From: an uncultured Clostridia bacterium
Lineage (GTDB): Bacteria > Bacillota > Clostridia > RUG12999
Reading direction: 5' to 3'
DNA: 5,154 nucleotides
Assembly: GCA_949739095.1 (NCBI GenBank)
Contig: CATIYX010000051.1
Coordinates: 1-5,154, forward strand
The translations under genes and the position numbers were made by a program. Shown here piece after piece: positions 1 to 5,154 of this stretch. Below the pieces are notes generated by a model, which was not told where the DNA came from, searched no databases, and saw only the letters and a program-made list of their open reading frames with translations. How positions within the stretch are numbered: position 1 is the stretch's first letter; each line of letters starts with the position of its first letter.

Positions 1-1
1 C

Positions 2-7
2 TATAAT
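2..7 (+). promoter_or_regulatory. Possible -10 element (TATAAT) of the transporter operon
   Basis: A perfect TATAAT hexamer lies at 2-7, so transcription would start near 13-15 and leave an AT-rich leader of about 50 nt before the binding-protein gene. The matching -35 would lie upstream of the window, so the promoter cannot be confirmed. A second, weaker hexamer, TATAAC at 23-28, is an alternative. In DNA this AT-rich a chance match is quite possible. No convincing CcpA (cre) or LacI-type operator is visible in the 64 bases shown. Confidence 0.35.
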
Positions 8-64
8 CATAATTTTAAAAACTATAACGTAATTTCACAAACTGGAAAGGACGGACAATTTTTT

Positions 65-1399
65 ATGAAATCAAAATTTATGCTCTGGCTGCTTACCTGT
101 GTCCTTTGCGCAGGCTTACTGGCAGGCTGTGGTAACAATAACAATACGAACAATTCAGGTACTGGCGACGCTGCCGGAGAAAATGCAAAAGTGGACATTT
201 ACCAATTCAAGGTTGAAATTGCAAAAGAACTGGAAAATGCAGCCGCTCTCTACATGCAAAATCATCCGAATGTTAAAATCAACATTCAGACTGTCGGCGG
301 CGGTGATGACTATGGCGCCTCCTTGCGCGCTAAAATGCAGTCCGGCGAAGAACCGACCATTTTTAATATTGGCGGACCACAGGATACGCAGGATTGGATG
401 CAGAAACTGGAGGACCTTTCCGACCAACCCTGGGTCTCTCAGGCAGTAGACACTGTTCTGGACAGCGTAACCGCAGATGGTAAAATCTACGGTCTGCCCT
501 ATGCGATTGAAGGTTATGGATTTATCTATAATACAGAAATCTTTAAAGCGGCGAATATTGACCCTTCTACCATCCACAATTACGATACTCTGCTTACAGC
601 CGTACAAACACTAGATGAAAAAATCAAATCTGGTGCGCTTAAATCACAGTTCCCGCAACTCGAAGCCGTATTTGAATTTCCCGGCAAGGAAACATGGGTC
701 AGTATGCATACAGTAAATGTACCGCTGTCACAGGAGTTTACCAGCGCAACAGATGCATTTGAGAAGAAAACCGTATCCTTTCAAAATGCAGACGCTTTCA
801 AAGCATTAATTGACATTCAGGCGGACTATAGCTCCAATGCAAATAGCAAAGGCAAACTCAATGCAGTTGACTATGCAACGCAGGTGGGACAAGGAATTGC
901 CATTGAACGCGTTGCCATGATTCAACAAGGAAACTGGATATATGGTGATATCGAAAATGTTGATGCGGAAACGGCTGCCAAAATGAGTTTACTGCCCATG
1001 CCGCTGGTAGGTGAAGAAGCATTGAAAATGCCTGTCGGTGTGCCAATGTATTGGTGTGTCAACAAGGATAGCAGTGATGTAGATAAAACAGCTGCCAAAG
1101 AATTTTTAACATGGCTCTACACCTCTGAAGAAGGAAAAGAGACTATTGTGAATAAATTTTATTTTATTCCACCGCTCAAGGGCTATACCCAAGAACCCAG
1201 CGACCCACTTTCCCGCGCTGTAAAAACCTATGCTGACGACAACAAAACACGTCCCTGGGTATTCATGGGATTCCCGACCAGTTGGGGCATGGACAGCGTC
1301 GGCGTTCAAGTGCAACGATATCTTTCCGGAGAAGCTACCTTTACAGAAGCGCTGGAAAAAGCAAAAGCAGACTGGGAAGCTGCCCGTGCGGCAGAATAA
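65..1399 (+). CDS. Carbohydrate ABC transporter solute-binding lipoprotein (MalE/MsmE-like), probably malto-oligosaccharide
   Basis: This is a 444-residue extracellular sugar-binding protein of the family 1 type (SBP_bac_1, COG1653), anchored to the outer face of the membrane by a lipid. Residues 1-21 form a lipoprotein signal peptide: basic MKSK, a hydrophobic core, and lipobox L19-A20-G21-C22. Cys22 is the predicted lipidated residue. An Asn/Gly/Thr-rich flexible linker follows (about 23-40). Family hallmarks are GKIYGLPY at 139-146 followed by a YNTEIF segment at 155-160, MIQQGNW at 285-291, and the hinge-distal KEFLTWLYTSEEG at 345-357. The length is normal for the family. The ATG at 65 is preceded by GGAAAGGA (44-51). 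The next ATG, at 80, has no ribosome site and would shorten the signal peptide. Two permease genes follow directly, and malQ and glgP lie downstream. The sugar-binding role is firm. The malto-oligosaccharide substrate is inferred from those neighbours, and other alpha-glucosides or raffinose-type sugars remain possible, so no gene symbol is assigned. Confidence 0.93.
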   Translation: MKSKFMLWLLTCVLCAGLLAGCGNNNNTNNSGTGDAAGENAKVDIYQFKVEIAKELENAAALYMQNHPNVKINIQTVGGGDDYGASLRAKMQSGEEPTIFNIGGPQDTQDWMQKLEDLSDQPWVSQAVDTVLDSVTADGKIYGLPYAIEGYGFIYNTEIFKAANIDPSTIHNYDTLLTAVQTLDEKIKSGALKSQFPQLEAVFEFPGKETWVSMHTVNVPLSQEFTSATDAFEKKTVSFQNADAFKALIDIQADYSSNANSKGKLNAVDYATQVGQGIAIERVAMIQQGNWIYGDIENVDAETAAKMSLLPMPLVGEEALKMPVGVPMYWCVNKDSSDVDKTAAKEFLTWLYTSEEGKETIVNKFYFIPPLKGYTQEPSDPLSRAVKTYADDNKTRPWVFMGFPTSWGMDSVGVQVQRYLSGEATFTEALEKAKADWEAARAAE

Positions 1400-1405
1400 C
1401 AGCTT

Positions 1406-1431
1406 ACGGCATACATTTTCCCGTATGCCGT
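1406..1431 (+). promoter_or_regulatory. Intercistronic stem-loop between binding protein and permease genes
   Basis: ACGGCATAC (1406-1414) and GTATGCCGT (1423-1431) are perfect reverse complements, forming a 9-bp stem with the 8-nt loop ATTTTCCC. It starts 7 nt after the binding-protein stop codon. Only three T residues lie at the stem's 3' edge (1431-1433), so it is a poor intrinsic terminator and is more likely a partial terminator or an mRNA 3'-end stabiliser. Such elements between malE-type and malF-type genes are known to keep binding protein in excess over membrane components. That role is inferred here; the base pairing is seen directly. Confidence 0.65.
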
Positions 1432-1445
1432 TTACATACGAATAT

Positions 1446-1452
1446 AAGGAGG
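1446..1452 (+). promoter_or_regulatory. Ribosome binding site deciding a GTG start
   Basis: AAGGAGG is a full match to the Shine-Dalgarno core and sits 7 nt before the GTG at 1460. No in-frame ATG occurs until residue 27 of the product, inside the first membrane helix, so this site fixes GTG as the start of the first permease gene. Confidence 0.85.
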
Positions 1453-1459
1453 TTTTCCC

Positions 1460-2326
1460 GTGAGACCCAGCAAACTGACATTTACGCTATTTTTACTACC
1501 GGTTGCCATTGCCTTTTCCGCTGTTGTTCTAATTCCCATGTTTTTGGGGATTTTCTATTCCTTCACAGATTGGAACGGCATTGGAAATAGTTATCATATC
1601 ATTGGTTTTAGCAACTATTTAACGATCTTCCAGTCTGATAGTGAATTTCGCAACGCGTTTTTCTTCACACTGAAATTTGCTATTGCCTCTGTGATTTTAA
1701 TTAACGTGATAGGCTTTTCTCTGGCGCTGCTGGTGCAGCGTTCCTCGTGGCTGAACAACACCTTGCGCAGCATCTTTTTTCTGCCGAATCTGATTGGCGG
1801 CATTCTGCTCGGATTCACTTGGCAATTTATTTTCACCAAAGTATTCGATATGCTGGGCAGCCTTCTTCATCTTCCCTTTTTGCAAGGATGGTTGTCTACG
1901 ACTTCAACAGGATTTTGGGGACTTGTCATTGTGATGAGTTGGCAGCTCAGCGGATATATGATGATTATTTATATTGCCGCGCTGCAAAATATTTCGGAAT
2001 CCATTCAGGAAGCCGCGTCCATCGATGGCGTTACACCAGTGCAGCGTCTGTTTAAAATCACGCTGCCGCTGGTTTCTCCCGCCTTCACAATTGGCTTATT
2101 TTTAAGCATTTCTAATTCCTTCAAACTGTTTGACCAAAACCTGTCATTAACCGGCGGCGCACCATATAAATCAACCCAAATGCTGACGCTGAACATTTAC
2201 AATACAGCATTCACCATGAACAATCTGGCTTTGGCACAGGCAAAAGCGGTTATTTTTCTGATTATGGTTGCTGTTATCACCTTAACGCAACTCTATTTTA
2301 GTAAACGGAAGGAGTTAGAGCTATAA
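1460..2326 (+). CDS. Carbohydrate ABC transporter permease, MalF/UgpA/MsmF type
   Basis: This is a 288-residue inner-membrane permease (BPD_transp_1 domain, COG1175), one half of the heterodimeric sugar channel. About six membrane helices are apparent, near residues 7-33, 66-91, 103-126, 152-177, 205-221 and 261-281. The cytoplasmic ATPase-docking EAA loop is textbook: E184-A185-A186, G190, I200, L202-P203, matching EAA---G---------I-LP exactly. The protein lacks the large P2 periplasmic loop of Escherichia coli MalF and instead has the compact form usual in Gram-positive sugar transporters. The GTG start is set by AAGGAGG at 1446-1452. The TAA stop shares its last base with the ATG of the next permease gene, so the two are almost certainly translationally coupled. 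Substrate is inferred from context only. No ATPase gene is adjacent. Confidence 0.94.
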   Translation: MRPSKLTFTLFLLPVAIAFSAVVLIPMFLGIFYSFTDWNGIGNSYHIIGFSNYLTIFQSDSEFRNAFFFTLKFAIASVILINVIGFSLALLVQRSSWLNNTLRSIFFLPNLIGGILLGFTWQFIFTKVFDMLGSLLHLPFLQGWLSTTSTGFWGLVIVMSWQLSGYMMIIYIAALQNISESIQEAASIDGVTPVQRLFKITLPLVSPAFTIGLFLSISNSFKLFDQNLSLTGGAPYKSTQMLTLNIYNTAFTMNNLALAQAKAVIFLIMVAVITLTQLYFSKRKELEL

Positions 2327-3147
2327 TGAAACACCGTAAACCTATTCTACAAACCATTCTCGGCATTTTGCTCGGGCTGCTTTTCCTCTCGCCGCTTTAT
2401 ATTTTAGTTGTCAATTCCTTTAAAACACAAAAAGGTATTTTCAGCAATGTTCTTGCGTTGCCGGACAGCACCTATTTCACACTAGACAACTATGTAGAAG
2501 CATGGAAACAATTGGAATTTCTAAAATCCCTATTCAATTCTCTCTATATCTCCATTCTTTCCACGCTGGCAATTATTTTGCTCACTTCCATGGCTGCTTG
2601 GGTGCTGGTGCGTCGCAAATCCAAAACAGCAAACGTTATTTTTTATATCTTTGCCCTGTCTATGCTAGTACCGTTTCAGTGCGTCATGCTGCCGCTGGTT
2701 CAGATTATGGGAAAAATTCAGTTTCTCAATCCTGCTGGACTAATTTTCATGTATTTGGGATTCGGCTCCAGCCTTTCCATTATCATGTATCACGGTTTTA
2801 TTAAAAATGTGCCACTGGAACTGGAAGAAGCCGCTACCATTGACGGTGCAAATGCCTTTCAGGTATTTTGGCGTATCGTCTTTCCCCTGCTTAAATCTAT
2901 CACTGTCACCATCGCCATTTTAAATCTGATGTGGATTTGGAACGATTTTCTGTTACCGCAGCTCGTGATTAATAAACCCGGCTGGCAAACCATTCCACTT
3001 AAAACCTTCTATTTCTTCGGTCAATATTCCAAACGCTGGGATTTGGCAACTGCCGGACTACTTTTGGGCATGATTCCGATTATTGTTTTCTATATTTTTG
3101 CACAAAAATATATTGTAAAAGGGGTCACAGACGGCGCAATCAAATAA
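2326..3147 (+). CDS. Carbohydrate ABC transporter permease, MalG/MsmG type
   Basis: This is a 273-residue inner-membrane permease (BPD_transp_1, COG0395), the partner of the preceding gene product. About six membrane helices are apparent, near residues 8-29, 71-94, 103-127, 136-157, 188-206 and 242-262. The EAA loop reads E168-A169-A170, G174, I184, F186-P187; the usual Leu before the Pro is Phe, a mild variation. The C-terminus, QKYIVKGVTDGAIK, is the characteristic MalG-type tail that reaches the ATPase interface. The start ATG overlaps the upstream TAA (TAATG), and AAGGAG at 2309-2314 lies inside the end of the upstream gene, 11 nt before the ATG. The length is normal for the family. The binding-protein gene and both permease genes form one transcription unit by position. 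A 151-nt gap with its own promoter-like sequence separates them from malQ. Confidence 0.94.
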   Translation: MKHRKPILQTILGILLGLLFLSPLYILVVNSFKTQKGIFSNVLALPDSTYFTLDNYVEAWKQLEFLKSLFNSLYISILSTLAIILLTSMAAWVLVRRKSKTANVIFYIFALSMLVPFQCVMLPLVQIMGKIQFLNPAGLIFMYLGFGSSLSIIMYHGFIKNVPLELEEAATIDGANAFQVFWRIVFPLLKSITVTIAILNLMWIWNDFLLPQLVINKPGWQTIPLKTFYFFGQYSKRWDLATAGLLLGMIPIIVFYIFAQKYIVKGVTDGAIK

Positions 3148-3174
3148 TACGCATGTAATATACCCTCAAAAACA

Positions 3175-3207
3175 ATCAATATCTTGTATTTATTTCCAAA
3201 TATTGAT
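3175..3207. repeat. 8-bp inverted repeat flanking the -35 of the malQ promoter candidate
   Basis: ATCAATAT (3175-3182) and ATATTGAT (3200-3207) are perfect reverse complements separated by 17 bp, with arm centres 25 bp apart. The right arm overlaps the extended -10 (TG at 3204-3205), and the spacer contains the proposed -35. This placement suits a dimeric regulator that would block RNA polymerase, but the arms are AT-rich and match no operator I can name. As RNA it would be only a weak hairpin and has no terminator T-tract. Confidence 0.4.
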
Positions 3208-3212
3208 ATAAT
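3184..3212 (+). promoter_or_regulatory. Internal promoter candidate for malQ-glgP
   Basis: A perfect TATAAT (3207-3212) is preceded by TG one base upstream (TGATATAAT), an extended -10 element. Exactly 17 bp separate it from TTGTAT (3184-3189), which keeps the TTG of the sigma-A -35 consensus and loses the rest. An extended -10 can compensate for a weak -35. The predicted start is near 3219, giving an 80-nt leader before the malQ ATG. It would let the two cytoplasmic enzymes be expressed apart from the transporter. No transcript data are available. Confidence 0.6.
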
Positions 3213-3218
3213 GTGGGC

Positions 3219-3269
3219 AGGCATAAAAGAATCGAATATTTTTGCATGAGATTCCATTCTCTTATGCCT
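3219..3269 (+). promoter_or_regulatory. 51-nt imperfect hairpin at the predicted 5' end of the malQ transcript
   Basis: AGGCATAA (3219-3226) pairs with TTATGCCT (3262-3269), AGAAT (3228-3232) with ATTCT (3256-3260), and GAAT (3234-3237) with ATTC (3251-3254). That makes 17 pairs in perfect register, broken only by an A/C and a C/C mismatch, with a 13-nt loop at 3238-3250. It begins at the start site predicted from the upstream -10 and ends 15 nt before the malQ AGGAGG (3285-3290), so the ribosome site stays free. No T-tract follows, so it is not a simple intrinsic terminator. Possible roles are 5'-end mRNA protection, an attenuator-like switch, or a protein-binding palindrome in DNA. It matches no riboswitch class I recognise. 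Confidence 0.55.
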
Positions 3270-3298
3270 AATACAGCGATATTCAGGAGGTATTTGCT

Positions 3299-4771
3299 AT
3301 GAAACGAGGAAGCGGTATTTTGCTGCATATATCATCCCTTCCCTCTCCCTATGGTATTGGCACAATGGGGAAATGCGCCTATGAATTTATTGACTTTTTA
3401 AAAAAAAGCGGTCAACGCTATTGGCAGGTGCTGCCGCTTGGCATCACCAGTTTTGGCGATTCGCCCTACCAATCCGCCAGCAGTTTTGCAGGCAATCCTT
3501 ATTTTATTGACTTAGATTTACTGTGCGAATGGGGCATTTTACAGTCGTCCGATTTACCGCACCATGATATTACTCCTGGCACAATTGACTATGCCGCCCT
3601 ATACGAATGGCGTTATGCCTTACTGCACACCGCTTATAGAAATGGCTATATGACTGTGCAGGAACAAGTACAGGCATTTGCCACTGAAAACAGTGGTTGG
3701 CTAGAGGATTTTGCCCTGTTTATGGCGCTGAAAACAGCGCACCATGGTGCGCCATGGCACATGTGGGAGGAACCGCTCAAACAGCGCGAACCCTGGGCAT
3801 TAGAACAGGCAAAACAAAACCATGCAGAGGAAATCGGATTCTGGAAATTTTTGCAATATCTGTTTTACCGGCAGTGGGAAGCATTGCGTTCCTATGCTCA
3901 CCAAAATGGCATTACCATCATCGGTGATATACCTATCTATGCCTCCCATGATAGTTGTGATGTTTGGAGCAATCCGGATATTTTTATGCTGGACGAAAAC
4001 AAAAATCTGATTCTAGTTGCCGGTTGTCCGCCCGACGCGTTTTCTGCAACAGGGCAGCTTTGGGGTAATCCTGTCTACAATTGGGAAGTTTTGCAAAACC
4101 GTAACTTTGATTGGTGGATAAACCGTCTGCGTCAATGCGGTCATTTATTTGATTGTGTGCGTATTGATCATTTCCGCGGTTTTGATGAATTTTGGGGTAT
4201 TCCTGCTGGCGCGCAAACAGCGGAAAACGGAAAATGGTATCATGCACCCGGACTGGCACTATTTCAGGAGGTGCGTAAACAGCTTCCGGAACTTTCTGTC
4301 ATTGCAGAGGATTTAGGATTTCTGACACCTAGTGTAATTCAGTTACGTGAGACGCTTGGTATCTATGGCACAAAGGTTCTGCTATTTGCATTTGACCCGC
4401 GTGAGGACAGCGATTATCTTCCCCATCACTATACCAAAAACTCTATCGTATATACTGGCACGCATGACAACGATACCGTAGAGGGCTGGCGCAAAACCGC
4501 TGCAAAAGAAGATACTGCATTTGCGGCACAATATTTAAATGAAACGCCCGGCGAATATTTAAGCCATGCATTTGTACGCAATGCCTATGCCAGCGTCTCT
4601 GATATTGCGATGGTTCCCATGCAGGACCTTTTGGGGCTGGACAACAGTGCGCGAATGAACACACCATCTACATTGGGCGAAAACTGGTGCTGGCGTATGG
4701 TGCCGGACGATTTATCAAAAGACCTCGCTGAGGAACTGCACCGGCTTGCGACATTATATGGTCGGTGCTGA
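3299..4771 (+). CDS. malQ: 4-alpha-glucanotransferase (amylomaltase), GH77
   Basis: This cytoplasmic disproportionating enzyme (EC 2.4.1.25) transfers maltosyl and longer units between alpha-1,4-glucans, releasing glucose and building chains long enough for phosphorylase. At 490 residues it has normal bacterial length and is complete. The N-terminus RGSGILLHISSLPSPYGIG (3-21), WQVLPLGIT (42-50) and SPYQSASSFAGNPYFI (55-70) are family hallmarks. The catalytic residues are all present: nucleophile D290 in RIDHFRGF (288-295), acid/base E337 in AEDLG (336-340), and the third carboxylate D390 in GTHDNDT (387-393). The acceptor-side loop GCPPDAFSATGQLWGNP (242-258) and the C-terminal ARMNTPST (451-458) with NWCWR (462-466) are also intact. 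AGGAGG at 3285-3290, 8 nt upstream, supports the ATG. A promoter candidate lies in the gap before it and glgP follows 55 nt after it, so malQ and glgP likely form a malto-oligosaccharide degradation pair. Confidence 0.98.
   Translation: MKRGSGILLHISSLPSPYGIGTMGKCAYEFIDFLKKSGQRYWQVLPLGITSFGDSPYQSASSFAGNPYFIDLDLLCEWGILQSSDLPHHDITPGTIDYAALYEWRYALLHTAYRNGYMTVQEQVQAFATENSGWLEDFALFMALKTAHHGAPWHMWEEPLKQREPWALEQAKQNHAEEIGFWKFLQYLFYRQWEALRSYAHQNGITIIGDIPIYASHDSCDVWSNPDIFMLDENKNLILVAGCPPDAFSATGQLWGNPVYNWEVLQNRNFDWWINRLRQCGHLFDCVRIDHFRGFDEFWGIPAGAQTAENGKWYHAPGLALFQEVRKQLPELSVIAEDLGFLTPSVIQLRETLGIYGTKVLLFAFDPREDSDYLPHHYTKNSIVYTGTHDNDTVEGWRKTAAKEDTAFAAQYLNETPGEYLSHAFVRNAYASVSDIAMVPMQDLLGLDNSARMNTPSTLGENWCWRMVPDDLSKDLAEELHRLATLYGRC
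3737..3752. repeat. Perfect 16-bp palindrome inside malQ
   Basis: GCGCACCATGGTGCGC is its own reverse complement. It overlaps a second, shorter palindrome, GCCATGGC (3751-3758), so two CCATGG cores lie 10 bp apart. It falls in codons for the AHHGAPWH segment (residues 147-154) of the glucanotransferase. No function is implied by position, and codon constraint may explain it. Confidence 0.6.
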
Positions 4772-4776
4772 TTCCC

Positions 4777-4800
4777 GGAGGTTCGTCAACGAAATCAAAC
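4777..4800 (+). promoter_or_regulatory. GGAGG plus small hairpin in the malQ-glgP gap, without a start codon at usual distance
   Basis: GGAGG at 4777-4781 is a good ribosome site just after the malQ stop, but no ATG, GTG or TTG lies 5-12 nt downstream. It is followed by TTCG-TCAA-CGAA (4782-4793), a 4-bp stem with a 4-nt loop, and then 7 nt to the ATG at 4801. If the stem folds, the site would sit at an effective normal distance from that ATG. Alternatively it is a vestige or chance. Confidence 0.35.
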
Positions 4801-4830
4801 ATGGAAAGGCAAGTGTTTTTTCTTAAATGA
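4801..4830 (+). CDS. Possible 9-codon leader ORF coupled to glgP
   Basis: The ORF encodes MERQVFFLK and ends in a TGA that overlaps the glgP ATG (ATGA at 4827-4830), the arrangement typical of translational coupling. The nearest strong ribosome site (GGAGG, 4777-4781) is 19 nt away in linear sequence, closer only if the small hairpin at 4782-4793 forms. It may instead be a chance reading of the glgP ribosome-site region. It resembles no known leader peptide and lacks a run of one regulatory codon beyond two Phe. Confidence 0.2.
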   Translation: MERQVFFLK

Positions 4831-5154
4831 ACAAAGAAACTTTCTCTCAAATCATGAACATCATTCTAAAAACAGAATTTGCAAAAACACCTGAAACAGC
4901 TTCCGTCCGGCAGCTCCATTTTGCAATTTCTAAAGCGGTTCTCTATGCCGTACAGGACGCTTGGCAAAAGCAGGAAAACTACGAAGGAAAACAGGTTTGT
5001 TATCTTTCCGCAGAATTTCTGATTGGACGCAGTATCTATCAAAATTTACTGAACTTAGATTTAAGCGAACTGGTGAACGATTTATTGGAGCCACTTGGCT
5101 ATGATTTTTCCTGTTTTGAAGAAATCGATGACCCTGCCTTAGGAAACGGCGGCC
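4827..5154 (+). CDS. glgP: Glycogen/maltodextrin phosphorylase, N-terminal part (cut by window end)
   Basis: This gene encodes the first 109 residues of a GT35 alpha-glucan phosphorylase (EC 2.4.1.1), a pyridoxal-phosphate enzyme that cleaves terminal alpha-1,4-glucose with phosphate to give glucose-1-phosphate in the cytoplasm. Family motifs are YLSAEFLIGR at 59-68 (usually Y-L-S-x-E-F-L-x-G-R), NLLNL at 73-77, and DPALGNGG at 102-109, which would continue into the conserved LGRLAAC region beyond the window. The PLP lysine and catalytic domain are off the end, so integrity cannot be judged. An in-frame TAA at 4824-4826 directly precedes the ATG, so no earlier start is possible. The next ATG (codon 10) has no ribosome site. 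The nearest purine-rich site, GGAAAGG (4803-4809), is 17 nt away, which is unusually far. Position after malQ fits a shared degradation role. Confidence 0.93.
   Translation, partial: MNKETFSQIMNIILKTEFAKTPETASVRQLHFAISKAVLYAVQDAWQKQENYEGKQVCYLSAEFLIGRSIYQNLLNLDLSELVNDLLEPLGYDFSCFEEIDDPALGNGG

Noticed and set aside
21..35. Possible CcpA (cre) site in the upstream leader, centred on CG at 28-29
   Set aside because: It keeps the central CG and one A but loses the conserved TG and the right-hand C of the WTGNAANCGNWNNCW consensus.
155..607. 150-codon open frame on the - strand, antisense to the binding-protein gene
   Set aside because: It lies entirely inside a well-supported gene, shows no family motif or plausible ribosome site, and has the composition of an antisense shadow. 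Other overlapping frames on both strands were dismissed for the same reason.
3226..3240. Possible cre site inside the malQ leader hairpin, centred on CG at 3233-3234
   Set aside because: It has AA before the CG but lacks the TG and the right-hand C, so the match is too poor to call. The hairpin pairing explains the symmetry better.
3148..3298. Intrinsic terminator after the second permease gene
   Set aside because: Neither the 8-bp AT-rich inverted repeat nor the 51-nt hairpin is followed by a run of T residues, so no Rho-independent terminator can be called and read-through into malQ remains possible.
4819..4839. Hairpin TTTCTT/AAGAAA placing the glgP ATG in its loop
   Set aside because: Only six pairs, five of them A-T, with a 9-nt loop; too weak to propose as a translational control element.
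1..5154. Novel defence, mobile or biosynthetic system
   Set aside because: Every substantial open frame on the + strand is explained by well-known sugar transport and alpha-glucan enzymes, and there are no transposase, phage, CRISPR or RNA gene signatures.

Overview
The window is an ordinary-looking carbohydrate uptake and breakdown locus. All five protein genes lie on the + strand, and the order is solute-binding lipoprotein, two ABC-transporter permeases, 4-alpha-glucanotransferase (malQ), and the start of alpha-glucan phosphorylase (glgP, cut by the window end). The source is most likely a low-to-mid GC Gram-positive of the Clostridia (Bacillota). The reasons are the Cys-lipobox binding protein with an Asn/Gly-rich linker, the strong AGGAGG-type ribosome sites, the 288-residue first permease that lacks the large P2 periplasmic loop of proteobacterial MalF, and the absence of a transporter ATPase gene. 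The genus cannot be fixed from this sequence.

Layout. Positions 1-64 are an AT-rich leader with a TATAAT hexamer at 2-7. The binding protein runs 65-1399 and is followed by a 60-nt gap holding a perfect 9-bp hairpin. The permeases run 1460-2326 (GTG start) and 2326-3147 and overlap by one base (TAATG). The 151-nt gap 3148-3298 holds a good candidate promoter with an extended -10. An 8-bp inverted repeat flanks its -35, and a 51-nt imperfect hairpin begins at the predicted transcript start. malQ runs 3299-4771. A 55-nt gap follows, containing a well-formed GGAGG with no start codon at normal distance and a possible 9-codon leader ORF whose stop overlaps the glgP start. glgP begins at 4827 and is open at 5154.

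How the genes work together (inference from families and order). The lipoprotein captures an oligosaccharide outside the membrane and the permease pair imports it. MalQ disproportionates short malto-oligosaccharides into longer chains plus glucose, and GlgP phosphorolyses the longer chains to glucose-1-phosphate. This makes malto-oligosaccharide the most likely substrate, although the transporter sequence alone does not prove it. The energising ATPase is not in the window and is probably encoded elsewhere, as with the shared MsmX/MsmK-type ATPases of other Bacillota.

I see no mobile element, CRISPR array, tRNA or rRNA, and nothing that looks like a new protein system. The points worth a second look are the non-coding junctions, which suggest separate control of binding protein versus permeases and of transporter versus enzymes.
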